Shown here: positions 23,061-33,678 of the stretch, piece after piece | Numbering within the stretch: position 1 is the first letter of the stretch | How the letters are laid out: each line of letters opens with the position of its first letter | From: Ophioceras dolichostomum | Taxonomy: Eukaryota > Ascomycota > Sordariomycetes > Magnaporthales > Ophioceraceae | Assembly: GCA_003049485.1 (NCBI GenBank) | Contig: PYST01000036.1 | Location: 1 to 64,000 of the forward strand | Direction of reading: 5' to 3' | Length of the DNA stretch: 64,000 nucleotides | Position numbers and translations under genes: made by a program | Notes under the pieces: generated by a model | The model's database searches: none | What the model was told of the DNA's origin: nothing | Seen by the model: the letters and a program-made list of their open reading frames with translations, nothing else

Positions 23061-25362
23061 TTAACAAGTCCAGACCCCAATCATGCCGTCCTTGCGGCCC
23101 TCCACCATGTACCCGTCCCGTATCCTAACACGCTGCACCAGGGCCGGCGGGTTCTTCATTTCCTCGGCCGCCTTGATGCCGGCGCCGCAGTCCCACTGCC
23201 TGCCCTCTACCTTATCGTACACCTTGACCACGTCCTCGCCAGCCGCGGACACGATCCTCCGCGCGTCGAACATCATGCTTGTAACTGGGTGGTCGTACGC
23301 ATAGGCGTCGTATATCGAACCCGTGCGCAAGTCCCATATCTGCGTAGCAATCGTTGAAGAAAAGATTAGCAAGCTGTTTCTTAAGTAGAGCGATAGGGTG
23401 AGAACAGGGCCGGAATATGAGGAACGAGTGAGCAGAATTTATTTACCCTTATGCTCCGGTCTAACGACCCAGTGACCAAGTGCATGTCGTCGAACTGCAA
23501 GCACGTAACGGGTCCCGTGTGGCCGACCAGGCTGCGGTGCACCTGCCCACTCCGCAGATCCCACAGCCGCACCATGCCATCGGCGGTGCCGCACGCGAGC
23601 GCGGCTTCGAACACCTGCACGGCGCCCACGAAGTCGGCCTCGCCCGCTACGCTCTGCGCGCGAGACGTCTGACGCCAGGTGCCCTCCCCGGTAGCAAGGC
23701 TAGCCGACGCCTGCGCCGCCGCCCACATGACGTCCAGCGTCTGCACGCACCGGCCCCGCTGCAGGTCCCACTGGCGCAGCGTCTTGTCCGCCGAGCCGGA
23801 CACGAGCGTGTCGCCACGGAAGTGCAGCGCCGTGATCTCGTCCACGTGCGCCGACAGTGTCGCCAGCGGGCAGTCCGCCATGCTGCCCGGCGGAGGATCG
23901 ATAGGCTGGTCGTCCGAGTTCTCGAACGCCAGGGCGTCGTCGTCGCCAGCGCCGTCCTTGCCGAAGTGGCTCCCGTGCGGGTCGTAGTGCGCCCTGCTCA
24001 AGTCCCACAACCGCACCGTCGCGTCCGCGGAGCCCGTCACGAGAATGTTATCCTCGACCTGTAGCGCGCGCACCGACGCCGTGTGGCCCTCCAGCACGCC
24101 CATGCATCGTCCGGCGTTCAAGTCCCATACCTTCAGCGAGTCGTCCATGGCGGCCGTCACCAGTGTACCAAACGGAACGTCGAAGTCCATAGCTGTGATG
24201 CAGTCCTGGTGCGCCCGGAGCTCGCGGATCGCCGTGCCTGGCTCGAAGTGCTCGTGGAGAATCGGCATCGACTTCCTATGGACGATGCGCGGCTTCTTCG
24301 ACTTTGATGGCGTGCTGGACGCCGAAGGAATTTTCTCGTAGATCGACTGTGACATGAACCCTGGCGCCTCATCGTTGTCGCCTATTGCCAGATCTTCTTC
24401 TGACCTTGTTGGGGACTGTTCTTGGAGCGATGCCCCAGCAGCCTCGTCCGCGACCTGCTGCGCGTCTTCTACCCTTGCCTCGACCTCCATAACTGCAAAA
24501 TAACAACCATATTAGTGATCTGTAGGCTCAGCCAAGCTCCAAGGATGTCTTGGAGCAAGGAGAAGTGAGTGCAGCGCATTCAGTTCAGAGGGGTGTGCCT
24601 TACGGTCGTGTTCTAGCAGGGTCTCGTCCTGTTCTAAACCAGCAAGGCGCTCCAATATTATCCTGCGCATGCCATTGAGGTTTACTATTTTTATGTCGAT
24701 CTCTCGTATCTCGCTGCTGGCCATGTTCTTGCGGATGCCGAGCATCTCCAGCTCATGGGCCATCGAGGCCTTTTCTCTCCTTAGCTTCTGCAGAGAGTGA
24801 GGGCTGTCCGGCGTCGAAGGCCCTTCCTCTAATAACCTCCGCCCGCGGGAGACGCGGCGTCTGTGCTTCTTTCCATCCTCCGTGAGCTCGGGGAAGCTCG
24901 CCTGGAAGCCCTGGAACAGCGAGTACGTATTCTCGTCCTCAGGGATGTTATCGAGCATCTCGTCGGGGACGTATGCAAGCGCCCGGTGCTGGATCTCCTT
25001 CGTTGACAGCTTCGATCGCACCAGGTCCGTCGGGGTGGTGCGCGCCATCGAAAACATGTTGCGCTGCAGAGTCGGCCGGCTCAGGTGTTTGGTAACGCCG
25101 CTCATCGCATTTTGGTAGTGGGAGCTCGAAGTTGGGTCCGTGACTGGTCCAATTAAATGGCTTGCGGTTGTGGTCACCTTTCGCCCAAAGGCCTCAAGCC
25201 TCCGGGGCTGAATAGTCAAAAAGGCTCGTCAGTCGGTGACTTGGCTTAGAAGCGCACTTCATCTGTATTGCTCGGGAGAGGACGGCCTACAGATAGTATT
25301 GAACCTTCATCATCAGGCTCTGTGTCGTGGAAAGGGTTCTCCTCTTCAGGAGGAGAAGCCAT
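23061..25362 (-). CDS. MDV1: Mitochondrial division protein Mdv1 (WD40, Fis1-Dnm1 adaptor)
   Basis: An adaptor that links Fis1 on the mitochondrial outer membrane to the dynamin Dnm1 for fission. Four exons join in frame: 25362-25258, 25207-24604, 24492-23447 and 23339-23061, giving about 677 residues. Exon 2 opens with PRRLEAFGRKVTTTASHLIG, the conserved N-terminal region. A coiled coil follows (about residues 160-250), from SLQKLRREKASMAHELEMLG to LEHDLMEVEARVEDAQ across intron 2. The C-terminal half is a WD40 propeller with clear blades (SLKVWDLNAGRCMGVLEGHT, ATVRLWDLSRAH, KTLRQWDLQRGRCVQTLD, GMVRLWDLRSG, and IWDLRTGSIYDA after intron 3), ending DGMIGVWTC. The first exon is the least certain part: its donor GTGCGC is weak, and an upstream in-frame ATG exists at 25500. 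Confidence 0.92.
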
Positions 25363-26153
25363 AGCAAACAAGCCGGTAAAAGCTCCGACCGGGAAGCGTG
25401 GTACAGGCGCTGGAACGGCGGCAGCCGTATCCAATGGGCGAGGTTTCGAACACAACACTGGAAGGTAATCGCTCAAGAAATTTGGGGCCGGGAATGTCAA
25501 CAGAACACAAGGCAGGATAAAGCTGGATGCTCCTCCCCCAATTCGGCACTTGAGTCGTTTAGTGGCTCAAGCGGTACCCGAGCCACAGCAACTTACAGGG
25601 GCCAAGTGGGTTGGTGTCTTGGCCGTTCCATTGGCCCAAATTTGATCTCAACGATGAACAGGAGCTCTGGCAGCCGCACCGATAGCGGCATAAAAACAAC
25701 TCAATCTTCTCCATCCCTTGGCAGCAGATGCAGATGGTATGCAAGGTGTCCGAGATTGTGATAGTGTTGTATGGTTGGTTAACTCGCGATGGGTACAGAA
25801 AGATCCTTCACGTTCCAATTTCTCACTCTCCGACGGGATCTTGCAAACACCTAGAGGCTAAGCTTGTTGCGGAACCGCCCCTCATTTGAACTCTGCTGCG
25901 TCGTGCTGAACAAATAAGCCGGCCGTTGGTCATCGTCCACAAATGAAGCGAAGGACGTGATTCACAAACATCTGGCAGCACGATCGGAGACCACAGCGTT
26001 CAACAACCCGGGGAGCTCTCTGGAATTGATCTGCATCCTGACAAGGACCCATTACTCACGGAGGAGCTTGATTGGCGAACATAGGCTCGACAAACATAAA
26101 CCCCGGGGAAGTTAAATAGCTCCGCCGGTTCACCGCCGTTGACTCCCAACAAC
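25363..26153. promoter_or_regulatory. Divergent promoter region MDV1 / ARO7
   Basis: 791 bases separate the start codons of MDV1 (-) and chorismate mutase (+), so both promoters lie here. I see no coding sequence beyond a possible N-terminal extension of MDV1 up to 25500, and no confident factor site. Confidence 0.55.
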
Positions 26154-27103
26154 ATGGACACCCTCATGGATCTTTCAGACGCCGCCTCGGCGCTAGATCT
26201 AGCGCAGATCAGATTCCAGTTAATGTCAGTAGTAGTCTACGTCTACTAAAGCTACCTGATGCCTAACGAACCCAACATCTCCTCACACATGCAAGCGCGG
26301 GCAGCGGGCAACCAGGCCAGCACCAGTCAGCTGGCAGGAGTCAGTCAGTTTACTAACATCAGGAGTTACACAGCCGGTTGGAGGACACAATCACCTTCCA
26401 CCTGATCGAGCGGGTGCAGTTCTCGCTCAACAGGAACATCTACATCCCAGGCGCAGTCAAGATCCCCAACAGCGACCTGAGCTTCATGGACTGGTACCTC
26501 CAGGAGCAGGAGAAGATCCAGTCCCTCATCCGGCGGTACGAGTCGCCGGACGAGTACCCGTTTTTCCCTGAGGCGATCCAAAAGCCCCTGCTCCCCTCGC
26601 TGGACTACCCGGCGGTGCTCCACCCCAACGACGTCAACGTCAACCCCGAGATCCGGAGTTTCTACATCGAGCACTTCCTCCCCGCCGCGTGCGCCAACGT
26701 GGACCGCGGGGACCGGGGCCCCCTCCGAGAAAACTACGGCTCGTCGGCCACGGCAGACATCCTCTGCCTGCAGGCCCTGTCGCGCAGGATCCACTTCGGC
26801 AAGTTCGTCGCCGAGTCCAAATTCCAGACCGAGAGGGACAGGTTCACGCGCCTGATCCGGGCCGGGGACCGCGAGGGCATCGGCGCCGCCATCACCAACG
26901 AGGCCGTCGAGAAGAAGGTCCTCGAGCGTCTGAGGCTCAAGGCCCAGACCTACGGGACCGACCCCGCCACCCCTGCCACTGGCGAACTCAAGCCCAAGAT
27001 CAACGCCGAGGCGGTGGTCTCCATGTACAGGGACTTTGTCATTCCACTGACGAAGAAGGTCGAGGTGGAGTATCTCATGCAGAGATTGGAGCCTGCGCCA
27101 TGA
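26154..27103 (+). CDS. ARO7: Chorismate mutase
   Basis: This enzyme converts chorismate to prephenate, the first committed step to phenylalanine and tyrosine. Two exons, 26154-26224 and 26374-27103, are joined by a 149-nt intron with the unusual donor GTCAGT. Together they give about 266 residues, close to yeast Aro7 (256). The N-terminus MDTLMDLSDAASALDLAQIR continues over the junction as FQLIRLEDTITFHLIERVQF, the conserved first helix with the active-site arginine region. Further family blocks are HPNDVNVNPEIRSFYIEHFL, NYGSSATADILCLQALSRRI and HFGKFVAESKFQ. The all-helical eukaryotic AroQ type is usually inhibited by Tyr and activated by Trp. Allosteric behaviour here is inferred from the family. 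Confidence 0.97.
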
Positions 27104-27284
27104 GTGAGTGGGCGGCATCTCATACCGGGCATCTGCATATCTTCCAATTGTTGGGCTAGGTAACGTCACCGCATAATGTAACGGGAATAGACGGACGGTC
27201 GATGAGTGAACGGGAACGCAAAAAGGATGAACTAGAAACCTTCTTTTTTTCTTTTTTCCATTGTTTCCATCTTAGACGAAGATT

Positions 27285-28225
27285 TCAAGATGGCGGGCTC
27301 AGATAGTCGCTAATGGCTTTTACGGCCCCCTCAAACTTGCCCGCCTCGATGAGAATCATGTGCCCCTGCGACTTCACCCCCATCTCCTGGAAGGCCCGCT
27401 TGCTGTCCGCCACGGCCTCGTCCACCTTGGTGAGGGGGAAGCTTCCATAGGCTAGGGCGTGCTTCTGGAGGACCTCGTCCTCCGGGTGGAAGTAGAAGAA
27501 CGGAGCGGCAGCATCCTCCCTGGCCTTCTTCTTCTTCCGCTCCGTCTCCACCTCCACGCTCGGCTCGACCTCGGTGTAGGTCTTGGAGATGATCAGGTAG
27601 TGCGAGAACTCGTAGGGCTCCTCGTCCTCGACCGCGGCCTCGATCTCGTCGATGAGCATGGTGTACATGGGCGGAGCGATCTCGGAGGGCATGTTGATGA
27701 GCCGGTCCGCCAGTATGAGGCCCAGGTGCTTCCCGGAGCTGAGCAGAGGAGGGATTACCGGCGCGAGGGCTTTACTGGTCTCTGCCTTCTCGGCGATGTA
27801 CTTGATCAGGGTCGCCATTGGTGGCTTGTCTTTGAGTTCGTGCAGGTTTAGAGCCGTGAGGAACGCATATGCATCTGAGCCCTTCCCGTCCACCTTCACG
27901 GTAGAGCCGATCGTGTGCTGGGCAAGGATAATATCTGCCAGCCCAGATATATCGAATAGAGTAGAGTCGACATCAAAGAGTTGCCTCAACAGAGACTTTA
28001 CTCCATGAAAGTCGATTTCCGGGTCAAAGTTGAACCACTCAAACTCGACATTGACAACGTCAAAATCCTAGAGCATCATCAGCTACTGATTCTGTGAGGC
28101 AGAATACCTCGTCCGCGAAGTTGCACCCTTACCTCCTCATCTGAGCTCCCATCCTCATCCATCTTGTCTGCGGATCGATTTTCAGCCTGTTGACCGTCGG
28201 CTTCTCGCGCCCTCTTTTTTGCCAT
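27285..28225 (-). CDS. BCP1: Bcp1 / BCCIP family protein
   Basis: Yeast Bcp1 is needed for nuclear export of the phosphatidylinositol kinase Mss4 and acts as a chaperone for ribosomal protein Rpl23. Two exons, 28225-28133 and 28067-27285, give about 291 residues, a normal family length. Exon 1 starts MAKKRAREADGQQAEN, a basic then acidic leader (DEDGSSDEE). It continues across a 65-nt intron as DFDVVNVEFEWFNFDPEIDF, the family signature. The core has ADIILAQHTIGSTVKVDG and LGLILADRLINMPSEIAPPM. A basic run (RKKKKAR) precedes the C-terminal part FFYFHPEDEVLQKHA. It converges on chorismate mutase, with only 181 bases between the two stop codons. Confidence 0.95.
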
Positions 28226-29438
28226 TTTGTCTGACTGAGGTCTCACTTAGGCACTGGAGATGAGAGATTGAACTGGGGGAAATTGCAGGCTCTCGGTGAC
28301 TGGCTACCAGGTGGTCTCCATCTGCTCTTATCCTCATGAACTTTTTTCATCCAGGCAGCCCCGCGACAAACCACAAAGTGGGAGTGATAGATAAGAGATA
28401 AGATAACGCGACTGAGCACAGATGTGAGCGGGAGCCTCTCCCATAAATCCGGCTATGGATGTTATTTGGCCCATCCCTCCATGATGTAGATTGGATTATT
28501 TAGATCACGATGTCGCAATGCTATCAAATCATCTGAATGGCAACTAATTGTCGGTGGATTCTGACCATTTCTAGGCCGGGAAGACAGTGGCTTTCGAGTA
28601 GCGAGCTCCTCCGACGCGAACTTCCTGGACATGTAATTAGAGGAGGAGCTTTGGCGCACGGCTTTGCCACCCCGTTCCGGAGGCGAGAAGCCTCGCACAG
28701 CAGTGCGCACCCTTGATAGGACTGCGGTAAGCGACGATCCATGTGATCAAACAAATCAGTCCAGGTTTCAATCTCTCGTTCACGTCAAGGCATTAAAGGC
28801 TGCTATTTTGAAGACACCCACGACGAGGATGTGTGATGCGCGATGCACTGGTCATCATTCGCGACGATGCATAAATTGGCAGTCCGCCAGCTGTGCGCCA
28901 GCTGCCACAGAGCGGGTCTACCCAACCACTTCAAAATGCCCGACGCTTGGCCCCCCGCACATTTCTTAACTGAATTTCCAGCTGGCCTCCTGTCAGAAGT
29001 CATCCCCCTGTAGAACGATCCTGTGCTTCCTCACATCGATTCTGCATCGATTCTTCATCGATTCCCCGTCAATTCAATCAAACTATTTTTCGCTGTTTCG
29101 AATATCGGGCTTTCGCGCAGCAGCGCCAGACAAGCCTTCGTCGCTCAACTAATACGGATACCAATCCGTCAATCCATTGGTCTCCCTCTGCGATATCTGA
29201 CTACCCGATACTCGACATTCTCTTCTTGGCCCCAGAAAAAAAGAAAGAGAAAGGCTCCAGCTTCGTCATCGGAATTCAATATAGCAGGATAAGCGCCACG
29301 CCCCCGTCCCCGACGGTGTGAATATTTTTGATCTTAAGCAGAACTCACACTGTCCAGTCACGCTCACGACCGAGCAGGGGTTTGGGTGAGGACTTACACA
29401 GACTGGACTGGCTATTGGCTCCTGCAAGTCATAATCAA
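28226..29438. promoter_or_regulatory. Divergent promoter region BCP1 / CENP-B-like gene
   Basis: 1.2 kb between start codons of genes that point away from each other. A short direct repeat (ATCGATTC) occurs three times around 29036-29063. I see no gene in the stretch. Confidence 0.5.
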
Positions 29439-30986
29439 ATGGCAGAGTTCCAACAAGATGACACCACAGTTGAAATGGTCGACGACGGCGAGGAGGTATC
29501 GTCGCCAACTTCGCCAGACGAGCAGTTAAAGCATGATGCAGCGAAACATGACCACCTGCTCGTTAGCGGCGCCGGCGCCGGGCCCGGCGATGGCAGCGGG
29601 GCCGTCAGCGGGACCGGCAACGGCAACGGCCAGCAGCAGTCGCCGATGGGGTCTAAGGAGCGACACTCCCTGACGCTGGAGCAGCGACGCGCACTTCGGC
29701 GCTGGGCCAACAGCCAGATGGTGCGGCCGTCGCACAGGTCGTGCATCGAGTGGTTCGCCTCGCAGTACGGCCTCACCATCTCGCAGTCGACCGTGTCGCA
29801 CTCGCTCTCCACAAAATACGCCCGGCTGGACGGCGACCCGCAGCTGTCGGGCTCGCGCCTGCGCTTCGGCAACTGGCCCGACGTCGAGAAGCTCGTGCTG
29901 CTGTGGCACACCGAGACGGTCAGCCACGGCCGGCACCCGACCAACGAGGAGCTCGCCGACAAGGCCAAGGCCATCTTCACCCAGCTGCCGCGGTACAAAG
30001 GCGAGGCGCCGCCCGAGTTCTCGCCCGGGTGGATCCACCGGTTCAAGAAGCGCTACGGGCTGCTGATGCGCCGGCAGCGGCGGACCGGCAGCTCCGCGGC
30101 GGTGGACACCGCCAACGACTTCCCCTACCTCGTGGAGCTGGTGCCGCACCTCATGTCTGTCGCCTCGGACACGTCGCCCGGCGTGATCCACGATGCTATC
30201 GAACGGGCCGTCGGCATCGACGTCAGCCTGGCCATGTGCGCCCGCGTCCGCGATGAGATCCTGCGTACCGCCCTCGCCCCCGCCCCTGGCCCCGCGCAGC
30301 CGCACATCGCCATCGCCGCCGCCGCCGTGCATGCCGCCGCCGCCGGCACCCCAGTCACCGTGGCCGACGACGTCGTTGCCGCCGCGCAACCTCTACCTCC
30401 ACCTCCACCTCCACCTCCACCACCGCAGGCCCAACCACCACCACCGCAAAGCCACGAAGACGACGCCGAGATCGCGCTCCAGAACGCCCTGCGCGCCATC
30501 CAGCAGGAGGAAATTGAGGCCGAAGCCGCCGCCGCCGCAGCAGCAGCCGCCCGCGAGGACCGCGAGCGCCTGGAGCAGGGCCTGCAGAGCCTTCCGCCCA
30601 GGAGTGCCGGCGTCGGCGGCGGCGGCGGCGGTGCCGGCCCGTCCCCCGTGTCGGCGTCGGCAGCCGCCTACCTGCCTGCGCACCCACAACAGACCCCCAA
30701 CAACACGGGCGGCGTCGGCGTCGGCGTGGGAGTGCTCGGCACCCCAACGCCCAGCCGCATGCATCATCAGCACCAACCAAGCCCGGCCGCCGTTGCTGCG
30801 GGCCAGTATCGGGGTCCGGGGGTGGCGGACGACGAGCAGCTCAAGCTCACGCCCATCCCGAGCCAGACGCACATCCCGGCCGCCGGCGCCGAGAGGCCCG
30901 TCCGCTGCCCTTTCTGCGTCAACGCGAGGCTTCTTCGGTCGATTAAGGAATCTGTCGAGCACCTGTCTACGCACGTTGTCGTCTAA
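29439..30986 (+). CDS. CENP-B/ARS-binding-protein-type DNA-binding protein with C-terminal zinc-finger-like motif
   Basis: A single exon of 515 residues starting at the ATG at 29439; the frame is open upstream to 29328 without another ATG. After an acidic, Gly-rich leader comes a pogo/CENP-B-type pair of helix-turn-helix domains. The first runs about residues 68-125: LTLEQRRALRRWANSQ, then IEWFASQYGLTISQSTVSHS. The second runs about 140-205: FGNWPDVEKLVLLWHTETVS, ending FSPGWIHRFKKRYGLLMRRQ. This matches fission-yeast Abp1/Cbp-type proteins, domesticated from pogo transposases. No DDE catalytic domain follows. The middle (about 280-480) is low complexity: Pro runs, Ala runs (AAAAAAAAA), Gly runs and His/Gln. 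The end carries CPFC, 14 residues, then HLSTH (C-x2-C-x14-H-x3-H), a zinc-finger-like motif. A chromatin or replication-origin role is inferred only. Confidence 0.8.
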   Translation: MAEFQQDDTTVEMVDDGEEVSSPTSPDEQLKHDAAKHDHLLVSGAGAGPGDGSGAVSGTGNGNGQQQSPMGSKERHSLTLEQRRALRRWANSQMVRPSHRSCIEWFASQYGLTISQSTVSHSLSTKYARLDGDPQLSGSRLRFGNWPDVEKLVLLWHTETVSHGRHPTNEELADKAKAIFTQLPRYKGEAPPEFSPGWIHRFKKRYGLLMRRQRRTGSSAAVDTANDFPYLVELVPHLMSVASDTSPGVIHDAIERAVGIDVSLAMCARVRDEILRTALAPAPGPAQPHIAIAAAAVHAAAAGTPVTVADDVVAAAQPLPPPPPPPPPPQAQPPPPQSHEDDAEIALQNALRAIQQEEIEAEAAAAAAAAAREDRERLEQGLQSLPPRSAGVGGGGGGAGPSPVSASAAAYLPAHPQQTPNNTGGVGVGVGVLGTPTPSRMHHQHQPSPAAVAAGQYRGPGVADDEQLKLTPIPSQTHIPAAGAERPVRCPFCVNARLLRSIKESVEHLSTHVVV

Positions 30987-33678
30987 TGACTCTTCTCTTC
31001 TGGGCTCTCCGTTTTCTTCTATTCTTTCTTACGTCACTGGCCCTCCCCCTTTTTTTTTCTCTTTTCTTTCGTCCCCTGCATTGGATTTTCTTTGTCTATA
31101 TAATTCCCAGAGACGGCGGGTGGTTCATGTCGTTTATGTTTTCAGGAGTCTTGGCGTCGAGTCTTTCGTTTTGTTACCGGCCGGCGAATTAAGCTCGAAG
31201 ATACCTCAGATGGGACGGCGGTGGCGGCGGCGGCGTGCTTCTTCTTCTTCTTCTACTACTTCCATTTCATTCCCGTCGACAATAATTGATCGCGTATGGG
31301 TTTTTCAGTTTTTTGGGATTTTGTTTGGTTTTTGACGTGTTATACTCGAGCCCGAATCACGCAGACGCTTGTTTATTCGTCGACTCCTTGTATATTTTTC
31401 CTGTCCCGGAGGTAGTTTTCCCCTTCCACTTTGTACAACACATACACTGTGCATACTCATCGTTCTCCTCTTGACACTAGGTACCTGCTTAAGTATCGAG
31501 GGGGACAGTGGCACGGCGCTGCAGCACCAGAGGCTTGAGCCTTCCCAGCTAAGAGAAGTGCGGAACAAGAAGACCTCTCAAAACCTGCCTGCTTTTGCGT
31601 CATACTCCGTATAGGAGGATACCTCATGCGCACAGTCACTGGTTCCGGACTCGTTCCATCAGGGGCAAGGCTCTCGAGAGCGACGGTAACAACCATAATG
31701 AACCCTCGACTTGGCTACCATCCACATAGCCCACGCCTCCAGCACAATCTTTCTGTAAGGTGCCTCACCTGAAGCTCTGCATCAGTGCTGCGTCTACCCG
31801 TCGATGACAGGAGGAGCACGATCTTCCGCACAAACATAACAGGCGGAATCAAGATTATAATGGAATCGGAACCCATCGCCGTTTTGTTCTGCCTTGAATA
31901 AAAAAATATTGCGCTGTCGTAACGGGACATACACAAAAAAAAGAGAAGAGACTTGGAGTTCTCTCTGCCCTCCTCTCGCCATCAATCCAATCCAACGAAA
32001 CCACAGAACTACACGAGAGGGATATCAAAGTTTCCCTTACATATCCCATACGACCGCCCCTTCGAGAACAAAAAGGGTCCCCTCCCTCCCTTGACTTCTT
32101 CCCCCACACGAAAGGGAAAAGAGTTCGGTTGCGCGTACGGTACATACAGCATCATACTTTTGCCTTTCGAAGCAACAAACAAAAAGAAGAGAAGAGAAAA
32201 GAAGGAAGAAATGCGGTCGAGAGAAGAAGAAAGGCTCAGACCCTAGAGAATAAACAATGCCACCCAAGAAGCACACAAAAGGTTAGAAGAAGCATAGACA
32301 GCGAAAGAAACCTAAAAGGGTCAGGCGCGTTGGAGAGAATATTCACTGAATAGAAGTTATCCGGAATCGAAAAAAGAAAAAAAAAAAAAAAAAAAAAAAA
32401 GAAAGCGCCAGTCCATCCAACCAACCGACCATCCATCCAATCATCCTCCATCTCAATAATGGTATTCCCCCTTCCTAGTGAGAATGTACCCTATAGAAGA
32501 AAAAAAAGGATCCAAAAAAGGACCAAAAAAGGAGAAAAATGAAGTGAGCTCGGACAGAAGAATATGCCCCAGTTGACATCCAGCAGTCTCATGAGACACC
32601 CTAATTAAGCCCCTCTTCCGAAGCCCATCCAATCGACCTCGCGAATCTTCCCTACGTCAACAGGGATAAATTTAGGCCTAGCTAGGGCAGCAGCGAGGTC
32701 AATGGAGCGGGTGGGTTCTACTAGTCAGGGTACGTATAGATATACGACCCAATCGGCAGATGCGAAGAAAAAGATACGAGCGAGCGAAGCGAGCAGAGAA
32801 GGCCCGTCGGCTCTCTTAGCGGCGGAGCAACAAGGGCGTCGGCCGTCGGCCGTCCGTCCGTCCGCCCGCATTCGGGAAGTATAGCAAAGGCACCAAAAGG
32901 AAGAGGTCCGAGGCGCGGCGGCCGGGTTATGATGTTTGTGGTGTGGGTGTGGCGAAAGCGGCTGGCCGGCAGGCGGCCGACCTCCTGGGCTGGGCGACCG
33001 ACTGAGCGACCAGCCCAGTCAGAGGGGCCCACGGGACCGGGCGAGACTTTTTGTGGTGTGGCGTGGCGTAGCGGCGTTTGTCGTTGTGCGTATGCGTGCG
33101 TGTGCATGTGGAGTGGTCGGGCCATGGCGAAGCAGTATGTGTTGGGTTTGGCTATTTGGGGCGGAATTAACGAGGACGAAGAAGAAGAACAAGAAGAAGA
33201 AGAAGAAGAAAAGGAGGACAAAGGAGCGAGGAGGGTGGTGGCGTGTGGAGGCAGAAATGTGAGAATGATAGAATTGGGGCCTAAAGGCTACCTGGGTCGG
33301 AAAGGAAGGGATGGATATGATCCGATCCCATAAGATGGCCTAGAGGAAGAAGGGGGGGTATAGGAACGTCTAAGTTCTGTGCGAATTTTTCGATAGCCAA
33401 AAAAGTGTCTTCCATGATCCTGAAAAAGCCTCGAGGAGCAAGGAGGAGCTCGATAGGGGAAACCTATCAAACAGCGTGTTATGCAAAAAGTAGCGAACCC
33501 AGATCGAAAGGGGTATGCAACGGGAACGGATGGCCGTTCCACAGAAAGAAGAATCCAAAACAAGACCAGCCACCCCATGCTGCTGTTAGTCAAGAAAGAA
33601 TAAAGTGATAGGAGGAAGGATACGGAGTGACGCCGCAGATGTGGAGTGGTATCCAAAGCTTTCTCTCTCTCCTTCTCT
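30987..33678. other. Intergenic region, strongly strand-biased composition
   Basis: 2.7 kb between two convergent genes (the CENP-B-like gene and Bem1). The left part (30990-31330) is T-rich and the middle and right (31880-33340) A/G-rich on the plus strand, including an uninterrupted run of 24 A at 32377-32400 and GAA repeats near 33175-33215. The open frames are low-complexity products of these tracts. I support no gene here; long 3' UTRs are likely. Confidence 0.55.
32377..32400. repeat. Poly-A homopolymer, 24 nt
   Basis: An uninterrupted run of 24 A, preceded by GAAAAAAG. It lies in non-coding DNA. It may be a simple homopolymer or the tail of an old retroposed sequence; no retroposed gene is visible next to it. 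Confidence 0.8.
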
